Shown: in pieces, positions 1-7,973 of the stretch | Numbering within the stretch: the stretch's first letter is position 1 | Layout of the letters: every line of letters starts with the position of its first letter | NCBI GenBank assembly: GCA_036397475.1 | Contig: DASWIV010000268.1 | Coordinates: forward strand, 1-19,400 | Length of the DNA stretch: 19,400 bases | Direction of reading: 5' to 3' | From: DASWIV01 sp036397475 | GTDB taxonomy: Bacteria; JAJVIF01; JAPKYR01 | The notes under the pieces: generated by a model | Databases searched by the model: none | Seen by the model: the letters and a program-made list of their open reading frames with translations, nothing else | Told to the model about the DNA's origin: nothing | Made by a program: the position numbers and the translations under genes

Positions 1-1
1 T

Positions 2-700
2 CGGGCCGAGGAAGCGAACCTCCGGCGCCTCCTGGGTCTGGATCCCTCATGTGATTTCGATAATTTCATTCTTCCATCTGTTTCTGTAGCGGAATTTGAA
101 CTTGAGCCAATCTATGATCGGGTAATTGAGTACCGCCACGAGCTTGCGCTTGCGGGGGTTTCGGTTGAGGAGGCTGAGTTGAATGTAGACCTTGCGCGGG
201 CACAGGATGATCCCGACTTTTCACTGGGCTTCATGTACAACTTCATCGGGCAGTCAATGATGGGAGAGGCTTTAACCAGCGGCGATGACGCATGGGGATT
301 CATGTTCGGGGTTACCCTTCCCGTCTGGGGCGGCAAAAATGAGGCGAGGATCGATTCAGCGGAAGCCGGTCTCGACGCGGCGAGAAGCGATTTCGAGAAT
401 GCCGAAAACCAGGCCTACTACGATGTCGAGAAAATTTACTGGCAATCAAAGAACCAGGGACGGCTGGTCGTTCTTTATCGCGACACACTGGTTCCTGACG
501 CGGTCAATTCAGCCGAGCTCGCACAGACATGGTACGAAAACGGGGAAATAAATTTCATGACCCTTATTGAGACGAGATTGGTCGTTCAGAATTTTTCCCT
601 TGCGCTTGCGAGAGCCGAAGCGGATTACCTGAAGACACTTGCCGACCTGCACAAACTTACCGGAATCGAGATATTTGGTCCCGGGGGTGAGGAACAATGA
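2..700 (+). CDS. cusC: CusC/TolC-type outer-membrane efflux channel, 3' part only
   Basis: The frame is open from base 2 to a TGA at 698-700, so the 5' end lies outside the window; 232 residues are visible. They match the second structural repeat of TolC-family outer-membrane factors: a strand (DPDFSLGFMYNF), a short turn containing SMMGEALTSGDD, a return strand (GFMFGVTLPVWGG), then a long helical region rich in Ala, Glu and Leu (EARIDSAEAGLDAARSDF onward) ending near LADLHKLTGIEIFG. In this family the trimer forms a beta-barrel in the outer membrane and a helical tunnel in the periplasm. The stop overlaps the next start (ATGA, 697-700), so it is translationally coupled to a second channel gene and the pump genes, which points to metal efflux. 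The cusC assignment is by context; the family assignment is firm. Confidence 0.88.
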   Translation, partial: RAEEANLRRLLGLDPSCDFDNFILPSVSVAEFELEPIYDRVIEYRHELALAGVSVEEAELNVDLARAQDDPDFSLGFMYNFIGQSMMGEALTSGDDAWGFMFGVTLPVWGGKNEARIDSAEAGLDAARSDFENAENQAYYDVEKIYWQSKNQGRLVVLYRDTLVPDAVNSAELAQTWYENGEINFMTLIETRLVVQNFSLALARAEADYLKTLADLHKLTGIEIFGPGGEEQ

Positions 701-2391
701 AGCCGATCAAAATTTTGTTCGCTGCAATTTTCATATTGACATTTTTCTCCGCCACATCGTTCGCGTCGAATTATTCCGGATCGAGAGACGCCGCGTATAA
801 CGGCGAATCGGACGTCTTCAACGATTTTATAGGACTCGGCGAATCGATCGACTCGGCTACATCCGAAATTGGACCAGCGGCCTCCAGCCCGGATTATACG
901 GAGATTATGTCGCTGTACGAGCAATCCGCAGGCAGGAATCCGGTTTCAGCCCTTCTTGAAAGATATCCTTACAGCGATCCGGGCACTGTTAACGAACTTG
1001 CGTCTCTTGAGGTGTCCGACATTTACATGGCATTTCTTCAGCCGGTCAGCGAGGAATACATTCTTTCTCTTGCAATCGCCAGGTCGCCACGGTTGCGCCG
1101 CGCCCATGAGAACTGGCAGGCGTCATTGAATCGATATCCCCAGTCAATTTTTTTGCAGGATGTCCTGAATTCGTACCGTGGATTTTCGGAAGGTATGTCG
1201 CTTGGGCTGGGAAAAGAATACCAGCGTGGAATGATCCAGATGAATTATCCCGCTCCCGGTATGCTTTCATTGAGGGGGCAGGTTGTCGAATCCGATGTCG
1301 ACGCGGCGTATTACGATTACATTACCGAGGGCGTAAACCTGATCGCTGAAGCCAGGGATGTCATCGCGAAAATACGGAACAAGGAGGAACTCATAGCCAT
1401 CAACTCAGCCAGTGTTTCGAGGTTGTCGGTATTGAAGCAGGTCGCGCAGGCGCAGTACGTTTCCGGGACCAGGTCATTTTCGGACCTGATCAGAATTGAT
1501 ACAGAACTCGATTCGCGCCGCGACATGCTCTCCCGGGTTCGAAGCATGAAAACCGGACTTTATGGATCCCTCGCGTCGCTGCTCGACCTTCCCGCGGATA
1601 CCGAATTTCCTGATATCCAGTGGGCTGATGAACCATCATCGGAGCTTTCATTTCAACCGGTCGCTGACTTGGCTATGGAAGCCAATCCCGAGCTGGCGAA
1701 GATCGATTCCATGATCGATAAAATGGATTCGATGGTCGAGATGACACTCAGGCGTGCAGATCCCGACCTGACAAATGGATTCACTTATTTCCAGGGCCGG
1801 GATATCGGTTCTCTTGATTCGTCGACGGGTAATATGAATATGGACATGGAGACGGGTGGATCGATGCCGGCTGGGTCCGAAATGGAATCGGACGGGACTG
1901 ATATGGGCTCAGGTATGCCCATGGACACAGGCGCTTCCGGTTCGTCCGGGATGGATATGGACTCGGACATGGGCTCAATGAGTTTCATGTTCAATCCGAT
2001 GCTTGATCACCGCTCGACAAATTATCCGCTTGATTTTTCGTATGCCATCGAGCTGATGAATAAAAAATCCGCGATGGAAGAGATGCTCGACGCGAAATCG
2101 AACATGATCGCAGGCATGATCCGCATGCAGGTCACCCGGTACAACCAGATGCGAAGTTCGACATCGGTTTACAGAACTGAAATTATTCCCGCGGCTGACG
2201 CCGCTCTGAATGTCGTCCGGTCGGGGTATACGTCGAACGAGAATAATTTCAACGACCTGATCGGCTCGGAGTTATCGTTGCTGATGTCGAGGATGGATCT
2301 CGCCAACATCGAATACGAACGGCGAAACGCGTACATCGAGATCGAAAAGCTGATCGGTCATTCAATCCGGGTGGAAGGCGAACAGTTATGA
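697..2391 (+). CDS. Second, divergent TolC-family channel with Met/Asp-rich loop insertion
   Basis: 564 residues. A signal peptide is visible (hydrophobic run LFAAIFILTFFSATSFA, likely cleavage after SFA near residue 23). The first repeat starts near residue 118 (EEYILSLAIARSPRLRRAHE), which resembles the helical opening of outer-membrane factors. A later strand (DPDLTNGFTYFQG) is followed by a low-complexity insertion at about residues 379-435 holding 14 Met among Asp, Ser and Gly. The chain then returns to a strand (YPLDFSYAIEL) and a long helix. In TolC topology the two strands of a repeat are joined outside the cell, so the insertion should be extracellular; that placement is inference. 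The start overlaps the upstream stop by 4 bp with GTGAGG just before it, and the stop overlaps cusB by 4 bp. Two channel genes in tandem in one RND operon is uncommon. It may form its own trimer or a mixed one. Confidence 0.82.
   Translation: MKPIKILFAAIFILTFFSATSFASNYSGSRDAAYNGESDVFNDFIGLGESIDSATSEIGPAASSPDYTEIMSLYEQSAGRNPVSALLERYPYSDPGTVNELASLEVSDIYMAFLQPVSEEYILSLAIARSPRLRRAHENWQASLNRYPQSIFLQDVLNSYRGFSEGMSLGLGKEYQRGMIQMNYPAPGMLSLRGQVVESDVDAAYYDYITEGVNLIAEARDVIAKIRNKEELIAINSASVSRLSVLKQVAQAQYVSGTRSFSDLIRIDTELDSRRDMLSRVRSMKTGLYGSLASLLDLPADTEFPDIQWADEPSSELSFQPVADLAMEANPELAKIDSMIDKMDSMVEMTLRRADPDLTNGFTYFQGRDIGSLDSSTGNMNMDMETGGSMPAGSEMESDGTDMGSGMPMDTGASGSSGMDMDSDMGSMSFMFNPMLDHRSTNYPLDFSYAIELMNKKSAMEEMLDAKSNMIAGMIRMQVTRYNQMRSSTSVYRTEIIPAADAALNVVRSGYTSNENNFNDLIGSELSLLMSRMDLANIEYERRNAYIEIEKLIGHSIRVEGEQL
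1831..2001 (+). other. Met/Asp/Ser-rich segment encoded inside the second channel gene
   Basis: Codons for about residues 379-435 give repeated MxM and MD pairs (NMNMDM, GMPMD, GMDMDSDM, GSMSFMF), 14 Met in total. Methionine thioethers bind Cu(I) and Ag(I) in CusB, CusF, PcoC and CopA-type proteins, so a soft-metal site is plausible. The repeats are irregular at DNA level, which argues against a simple slippage artefact. The corresponding turn in the neighbouring channel (near bases 245-300) is short and has only two adjacent Met. Confidence 0.7.
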
Positions 2392-4100
2392 ACTTTTTAA
2401 ATAAATTGAAAAATAAAAAAACAATTCCCCTCCTTATTTTTATAATTCTCGCAGCAGGAATATCATCAGGTGGAGTTGCGTGCAATAAAAATTCATCAGC
2501 GGGAACGGCGTCTGCTGAATCATCCACAAAATGGACCTGCGGCATGCATCCCGAAGTGATTCTGGATGAACCGGGACAGTGCCCCATTTGTGGGATGAAC
2601 CTGGTTCCACTTGAAACAGGGGGAGGATCCGCCGTTCCGGAGGGCGAAAGAAAAATTCTTTACTGGGTCGCGCCGATGGACCCGACCTATGTTCGCGATG
2701 AGCCAGGAAAATCGCCCATGGGAATGGATCTTGTCCCGGTTTATGAGGATGAGGTAATGGGTGGTGCGGGTGTGACCATCGATCCGTCCATAATTCAAAG
2801 TATAGGTGTGCGCTACGCACAGGTTGTGACGGGTCCTATCGAGAAATCGATACGCGCGTCGGCGCATGTGGATTACGATGAGGATAATTATGTGGTTCTT
2901 TCCACCCGTACCGACGGCTGGATCGAAAAATTGTACATAACGTCGCCCGGCAACGAGGTCTCCGAGGGCGATCCGCTGTTCGATTTTTATTCGCCGACAC
3001 TTTATTCAGCTCAGGAAGAGCTTATCATAGCCACACGCATGGGAGATTCGATACTGGCGTCGGCTGCTGCTGAGCGCCTGAGGCTCCTCGGTATTTCCGA
3101 TTCCGAGATCGCAGAAATAAAACGCACAGGATCTAAACGAGCTTTGACAATCGTCTCCCCAATGGATGGGATTGTAATTTCAATCGGATCGGATGGTTCC
3201 GGCGGCGGTGGAATTTCCTCGGGTTCATCCGGTGCATCAGGGGGAGGTATGTCGGGAATGGGTGGGTCGCCAGGCAGCGGAGGCATGGGAGACTCTGGCG
3301 GCGGCATGAGCGCAAGCACCGGTGGCGGGCTCAGGGAAGGCGATTACATCAGCTCCGGAACCAGTGTTTTTTCAATTGCTAACCTGTCTGAGGTATGGGT
3401 CTACGCGCATGTTTATGAAGACGAGCTCCAGTACGTGTCAGCCGGACTTCCCGTTAAACTGGACCTGGATTATCTTCCCGGAGAAATATTCGAAGGAGTG
3501 GTTGAATACGTATATCCGTATCTCGATCGCCAGACCCGCGACATAAAAATCCGCATGGCATTCGACAATTCCGATGGCCGCCTCATGCCCGGAATGTTCG
3601 GGACTGTCAGAATTGAAAACAGGCTCAGGGAAGAAGGATTGCTGATACCACGTGAAGCGGTTATTTATTCCGGCGACAGCCGGGTGGTTTTTGTCTCTCT
3701 GTCCGGGGGGCGGTTCGCGCCGCAGGCTGTCACTCTGGGCGCATCGTCCGGCGACGATATGGTGGAAGTTCTCTCGGGTCTGGTGGTGGGACAGACGCTG
3801 GTTACATCGGCACAGTTTCTCCTCGACAGCGAATCGCGCCTGAAGGAAGCGCTTAATAAAATGCTTGCCGGGGGATCGTCCGGAATGGAACAGGAAGAGG
3901 CAGATCAGCACGATGATATGGCAATGGAATCCGGGTGGCCGGGACTGGCTCCCGACGATCCGAACGCAAAATTCAAGTGTCCGATGCCGGATGATAATTA
4001 CTACATTGATGAAGATGGCGATTGCCCGATATGCGGAATGCATCTGGAACCTCACGATCCGGTACAGTGGGCGGCTGATCATACGGAGGAATCCGAATGA
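2388..4100 (+). CDS. cusB: CusB-type periplasmic membrane fusion protein with three heavy-metal-binding modules
   Basis: 570 residues, much longer than E. coli CusB (about 407). It joins the RND pump to the outer-membrane channel and hands metal to the pump. The N-terminus is a signal peptide ending at a possible lipobox (GVAC, Cys32). Module 1 at about 49-77 has WTCGMHP and CPICGMNLVPL, as in heavy-metal-binding domains. Module 2 at about 91-121 (YWVAPMDP, PGKSPMGMDLVP) matches the CusB N-terminal signature. Lipoyl and beta-barrel parts follow (VSPMDGIVISIGS, then REGDYISSGTSVFSI, LSEVWVYAHVYE). A Gly/Ser/Met-rich insertion at about 268-314 splits the second lipoyl half. The C-terminus at about 527-560 carries a third module (FKCPMPDD, CPICGMHLEPHD). 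Start and stop are both in ATGA overlaps with the neighbours. The family is secure; copper/silver specificity rests on the pump. Confidence 0.92.
   Translation: MNFLNKLKNKKTIPLLIFIILAAGISSGGVACNKNSSAGTASAESSTKWTCGMHPEVILDEPGQCPICGMNLVPLETGGGSAVPEGERKILYWVAPMDPTYVRDEPGKSPMGMDLVPVYEDEVMGGAGVTIDPSIIQSIGVRYAQVVTGPIEKSIRASAHVDYDEDNYVVLSTRTDGWIEKLYITSPGNEVSEGDPLFDFYSPTLYSAQEELIIATRMGDSILASAAAERLRLLGISDSEIAEIKRTGSKRALTIVSPMDGIVISIGSDGSGGGGISSGSSGASGGGMSGMGGSPGSGGMGDSGGGMSASTGGGLREGDYISSGTSVFSIANLSEVWVYAHVYEDELQYVSAGLPVKLDLDYLPGEIFEGVVEYVYPYLDRQTRDIKIRMAFDNSDGRLMPGMFGTVRIENRLREEGLLIPREAVIYSGDSRVVFVSLSGGRFAPQAVTLGASSGDDMVEVLSGLVVGQTLVTSAQFLLDSESRLKEALNKMLAGGSSGMEQEEADQHDDMAMESGWPGLAPDDPNAKFKCPMPDDNYYIDEDGDCPICGMHLEPHDPVQWAADHTEESE
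3190..3330 (+). other. Gly/Ser/Met-rich insertion in the CusB-like lipoyl domain
   Basis: About residues 268-314 are almost only Gly, Ser and Met with a few Asp and Pro (for example GGGMSGMGGSPGSGGMGD). The insertion sits between SPMDGIVISIGS and REGDYISSGTSVFS, which are adjacent strands of a lipoyl half-motif in relatives. It therefore replaces a tight hairpin with a long flexible loop. Its four Met may add metal sites near the channel-facing end of the adaptor; that role is inference. Confidence 0.7.
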
Positions 4101-7100
4101 TCGAAGCCCTCATCGAATACAGCCTGAAGAATCGCCTGATAATAATTGTCTTCTCACTAATTTTTGCTGTTCTTGGCATTCGGGCAATGGGCACTATCAA
4201 TCTTGACGCCATTCCGGATCTTTCCGACACACAGGTGATTGTATTTACCGAATTTCCCGGGCAATCCCCCCAGGTTGTTGAAGACCAGGTAACGTATCCG
4301 CTCACTTCGGCCATGCTCGCGGTTCCCTTCGCTAAAAATGTTCGCGGTTATTCCTTCTTCGGATTTTCAATGGTGTACATCATCTTTGACGATGGGACAG
4401 ACCTGTACTGGGCACGGTCGAGAGTTGTGGAGCTGCTCAATTATGTCTCCGGACGACTTCCCGGTGGAGTAACCCCTCAACTTGGTCCGGATGCCACGGG
4501 AGTCGGGTGGGTCTACCAGTATGTTCTCGACGTAAGTCCTGAATACGAAGGCCAGTACGACCTTTCGGAACTTCGATCCATACAGGACTGGTATCTGAAA
4601 TACGAGTTGACTGCCATACCGGGTGTGAGTGAGATAGCCTCGATAGGGGGTTTTGTCAAGCAGTACCAGGTCACCCTGAATCCGGACGCGCTCCAGGCTT
4701 TCGGCATCTCACCATCGCAGGTTTCGATGGCGATCAAAAATTCAAACCAGGATGTCGGCGGACGTTTGATCGAGCAGGCGGAACGCGAATTCATGGTTCG
4801 GGGTCTGGGATATATAGAGGGGGTCGACGATATCTCCAACATTGCGGTAGGCGCGGATTCGGATGGAACCCCGATTCTTCTCAGGCAGATCGCGAATGTG
4901 GACATTGGTCCGGAGATCAGGAGAGGGCTTGCAACATGGAACGATGAGGGCGAGACTGTCGGTGGAATTGTCGTGATGCGTTCCGGGGAAAATGCCCTGA
5001 AGGTCATCGATGCAGTCAAGGACAGGATTGAAGAATTGAAGAAGGGCCTGCCACCCGGCATTGAAATCGTCCCTGCTTATGACCGAAGTGAGTTAATTGA
5101 AAAAACTGTCGATAACCTGACGCACAAGCTGATCGAGGAAATTGTCGTGGTCGCGCTTGTGTGTATTGTATTTCTGCTCCACTTCAGATCGTCGCTTGTA
5201 AGTATAGTTACTCTTCCATTGGGCATTTTGATAAGCGTCGCGCTCATGGAATTTTTCGGGATCGCGGCAAACGTGATGAGCCTCGGTGGAATAGCGATAG
5301 CGATAGGGGTAATGGTCGATGCCGCGGTTGTACTTGTCGAAAATACGCATAAACATCTCGAGCGCGACGAGGGCAGAAAATCCCACTTTAATATTGTCCT
5401 TGACGCGTCGAAGGAAGTCGGGCCCGCGCTCTTTTACTCACTCATAATAATTACTGTAAGTTTCCTTCCCGTATTTGTTCTCGGGGAACAGTCCGGACGT
5501 CTATTCAAACCGTTGGCGTACACAAAGACATTCGCAATGGCGTCGTCGAGCCTGATCGCCGTTACGGTGATCCCGGTTTTGCTTTATTATTTTGTAAAGG
5601 GAGGCATTCGTCCCGAAAGCCAGAATCCAATCTCGCGGTTCCTTATTAAAATTTACCGGCCAGCGCTCGCATGGCTGCTCAAGAGAAAAATGCAGACCAT
5701 TGGAGCAACTCTTCTGATCCTGATCCTGACCATTTTCCCATTGTCGCAGCTTGGGAGCGAATTCATGCCGCCTTTGAATGAAGGCGACATCCTGTACATG
5801 CCTACAACCGATCCGGGAATAAGCATCACAAAGGCAAGGGAACTGCTTCAGCAGACCAACAGGATGATCCTGCAGGTACCGGAGGTCAATACAGTATTCG
5901 GGAAAATCGGGCGCGCTGAAACGGCCACCGATCCGGCGCCGCTCGCGATGATAGAAACCATCATTACGCTCAAACCTAAAAGCGAATGGCGTCCGGGAAT
6001 GACCACGGATAAGATTATCGATGAATTGAACAGGACAGTAGATATCCCGGGGCTGACAAATGCGTGGACAATGCCGATACGAACCAGGATCGATATGCTT
6101 TCAACCGGCATCAAAACCCCGGTCGGAATAAAAATAATGGGCGACGACCTCAAGACCCTTGCTGCCCTTGCTCAACAGATCTCCAGCGAGATCACCCCGA
6201 TCAGCGGAGTATTATCATCGTTCCCTGAAAAAGCGTTCGGTGGAAATTATTTCGATATCGATATCGACCGCGAAGCGATTGCCAGGTATGGTTTAACGAT
6301 CAGCGATGTACAGTCGGTGATAATGTCCGCTCTTGGCGGGATGAATGTCACGCGAACAGTTGAAGGAATTGAGCGATATCCGGTCAACGTCAGGTATCCA
6401 AGGGATTACCGCGACGATTTGGATTCCATAAAAAGGATCCTCGTCCCGGTGCCCGGCGGAATGGTTCCCCTCGAGCAGCTTGCCGACCTGAGATATTCCC
6501 AGGGTCCTCCGATGATTAAGACCGAGAATGCACGCCGGACCGCCTGGATTTATGTCGACATCCATGGACGGGATGTCGGAGGATTTGTCGAAGAAGCGAA
6601 AACTCTGATAGAGGATAAAATAAATTCTGGCGAAATTGTCCTGCCGCCGGGTTATTCAATCAAATGGTCGGGCCAGTATGAGTACATGGAAAAAGCCGCT
6701 GCAACGCTGAAGGTTGTAATCCCACTCACACTCGCGATAATTTTTCTCCTTCTGTATTTTCATTTCAGATCGATGACTCAAACGCTCATTGTCATGTTAA
6801 CCCTTCCATTTGCCGTAGTCGGCGGGATATGGCTTCTGTTCATTCTCGGATACAATACCTCTGTGGCTGTCTGGGTTGGATTCATCGCGCTTGCAGGATT
6901 AGCCGCCGAGACAGGGATCGTGATGCTTGTTTATGTCGATATCGCGGTCAGGAATGCTATACGTGAAGGTCGAATGCGATCAATCGAAGATCTGAACCAT
7001 GCGATAATCGAAGGCGCTGTAGAAAGAGTACGCCCGAAAATGATGACCGTGATGACAACATTTATCGGCCTGTTACCGATAATGTTCGGAACCGAAACCG

Positions 7101-7255
7101 GCTCGGAGGTAATGAAACGGATAGCATCGCCAATGGTTGGAGGACTTTTTAGTGCTACAGTTCTGACCCTGTTCATTATCCCGGTAGTCTATGCAGTTGT
7201 TCGCAGGTCGCTTGTGCCTGATGCTGAGCTATTGGAGACTGAAACCAGAGACTGA
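4097..7255 (+). CDS. cusA: CusA-type heavy-metal RND efflux pump (Cu(I)/Ag(I))
   Basis: 1052 residues, close to E. coli CusA (1047). It is the inner-membrane proton/metal antiporter of the tripartite pump. The first membrane helix is near residues 14-31, followed by the HME-RND porter region (DAIPDLSDTQVIVFTEFPGQ). Membrane helix 4 has VMVDAAVVLVENTHK with Asp408. Glu938 lies in LAAETGIVML and Lys981 in VRPKMMTVM. These align with the CusA proton relay Asp405, Glu939 and Lys984. Met568 (LYMPTTDPG), Met618 (LAMIETI) and Met667 (RIDMLSTGI) align with the CusA metal triad Met573, Met623 and Met672 with a constant offset of five, arguing for Cu(I)/Ag(I) rather than Zn/Co/Cd. GGAGG at 4085-4089 lies 7 bp before the ATG, which overlaps the cusB stop by 4 bp. 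No terminator with a T-run follows. Confidence 0.95.
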   Translation: MIEALIEYSLKNRLIIIVFSLIFAVLGIRAMGTINLDAIPDLSDTQVIVFTEFPGQSPQVVEDQVTYPLTSAMLAVPFAKNVRGYSFFGFSMVYIIFDDGTDLYWARSRVVELLNYVSGRLPGGVTPQLGPDATGVGWVYQYVLDVSPEYEGQYDLSELRSIQDWYLKYELTAIPGVSEIASIGGFVKQYQVTLNPDALQAFGISPSQVSMAIKNSNQDVGGRLIEQAEREFMVRGLGYIEGVDDISNIAVGADSDGTPILLRQIANVDIGPEIRRGLATWNDEGETVGGIVVMRSGENALKVIDAVKDRIEELKKGLPPGIEIVPAYDRSELIEKTVDNLTHKLIEEIVVVALVCIVFLLHFRSSLVSIVTLPLGILISVALMEFFGIAANVMSLGGIAIAIGVMVDAAVVLVENTHKHLERDEGRKSHFNIVLDASKEVGPALFYSLIIITVSFLPVFVLGEQSGRLFKPLAYTKTFAMASSSLIAVTVIPVLLYYFVKGGIRPESQNPISRFLIKIYRPALAWLLKRKMQTIGATLLILILTIFPLSQLGSEFMPPLNEGDILYMPTTDPGISITKARELLQQTNRMILQVPEVNTVFGKIGRAETATDPAPLAMIETIITLKPKSEWRPGMTTDKIIDELNRTVDIPGLTNAWTMPIRTRIDMLSTGIKTPVGIKIMGDDLKTLAALAQQISSEITPISGVLSSFPEKAFGGNYFDIDIDREAIARYGLTISDVQSVIMSALGGMNVTRTVEGIERYPVNVRYPRDYRDDLDSIKRILVPVPGGMVPLEQLADLRYSQGPPMIKTENARRTAWIYVDIHGRDVGGFVEEAKTLIEDKINSGEIVLPPGYSIKWSGQYEYMEKAAATLKVVIPLTLAIIFLLLYFHFRSMTQTLIVMLTLPFAVVGGIWLLFILGYNTSVAVWVGFIALAGLAAETGIVMLVYVDIAVRNAIREGRMRSIEDLNHAIIEGAVERVRPKMMTVMTTFIGLLPIMFGTETGSEVMKRIASPMVGGLFSATVLTLFIIPVVYAVVRRSLVPDAELLETETRD

Positions 7256-7278
7256 CCGCTGAGTCTCAGGAATTAGTG

Positions 7279-7298
7279 ATACCGAAAATTTCCGGTAT
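7279..7298 (+). promoter_or_regulatory. Inverted repeat overlapping a possible -10 box upstream of the small lipoprotein gene
   Basis: ATACCG at 7279-7284 and CGGTAT at 7293-7298 are perfect 6-bp arms around an 8-bp AT-rich centre. The right arm runs into TATAAT at 7296-7301, a perfect -10 hexamer, but the sequence 17 bp upstream (TTAGTG) is a poor -35. It may be an operator over a weak promoter for the gene at 7333. It is not a good terminator for the pump operon because no U-tract follows. Confidence 0.3.
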
Positions 7299-7332
7299 AA
7301 TAATTTGACCTAAAATCGGGAGGAGTGAAATC

Positions 7333-7963
7333 ATGAGGCAATTAATCCATGGAATTACCATAATTCTGGCTGGTGTGTCAGTTGCAATATCGGCTACGTC
7401 ATGCGGCGGACTCTTAAACCCGATTAAAATGCCGGCATCGCTGGAATCGGCACATATTGAAGAAGGGGAAGGATTCCTGTCTAAAATTGATTTCATTACC
7501 GATTCCAACCTGGGAATTGTCTATGGCATTGTCTACCGGGATGTCCACCAGCATGAAGGAGATGAGATCGGGATAGTCGGAACCCAGAAAATGATCTACG
7601 CGAACCCGTCTGGGAATGTTTTCGACTCGCTCGATCTCGAGTACATGACAGCTCCCGTGAACATTATCGATATAGACCGGGATGGCCTTTGCGAATTCAT
7701 GGTCAGGGGAGATCGGCGAACCCTCAGCCACACCGGTAAAACTGGACCCCGATTCTGACGACTACTTCGCAGTACTGGTCGGACTGGAGCAATGGGACAG
7801 ATCGGTATTGTACGTATACGATTCCGACCATGACATGGTGAACCAGGAAATTTTCCCTTCAAGCGGGGCGGCTGTCCTGGCATTTCCGAATCAAACCGGG
7901 GATGGGGAAGTTTTACTGGTTGGATTGGAAAATAGGGTGGTTGAATTTAAACTGAGCGAATAG
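7333..7963 (+). pseudogene. Small FG-GAP-like lipoprotein gene interrupted by an apparent 1-bp frameshift
   Basis: GGGAGGAG (7318-7325) lies shortly before the ATG. The first 141-codon frame begins with a signal peptide ending in ATSC (Cys24) and stops at 7756-7758. From about 7710 the next frame (+1) reads on to a TAG at 7961-7963 with clearly protein-like content (KLDPDSDDYFAVLVGL, SVLYVYDSDHDMV, EVLLVGLENRVVEFKL). Removing one base from the GGGG run at 7706-7709 joins the two into one protein of about 210 residues, passing from CEFMVR to EIGEPSATPVK. The segment DIDRDGLCEFMV resembles the calcium-binding FG-GAP/VCBS loop seen repeatedly in the large lipoprotein at 15119. The function is unknown; the cause may be decay, sequencing error or, less likely, recoding. 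It converges with the DtxR-family gene, with 10 bp between stops. Confidence 0.7.
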
Positions 7964-7973
7964 AAGGAAGAGT

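Noticed and set aside
1781..1994. Two minus-strand open frames rich in Pro and Ser
   Set aside because: They mirror the Met/Asp-rich coding segment of the second channel gene.
3011..3319. Minus-strand Pro-rich open frame
   Set aside because: It is the complement of the Gly/Ser-rich insertion codons of the cusB-like gene; no start context and no independent support.
4513..5061. Long minus-strand open frame inside the pump gene
   Set aside because: The plus-strand protein is conserved throughout with CusA; the reverse frame shows no family features.
7279..7298. Inverted repeat as terminator of the metal efflux operon
   Set aside because: The arms are only 6 bp, the loop is AT-rich and there is no T-run, so an operator or nothing is more likely.
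7682..7963. Second half of the broken lipoprotein as a separate gene
   Set aside because: It has no ribosome-binding site at its ATG and its first residues, up to about base 7710, look unlike protein, whereas a one-base change joins it to the upstream frame.
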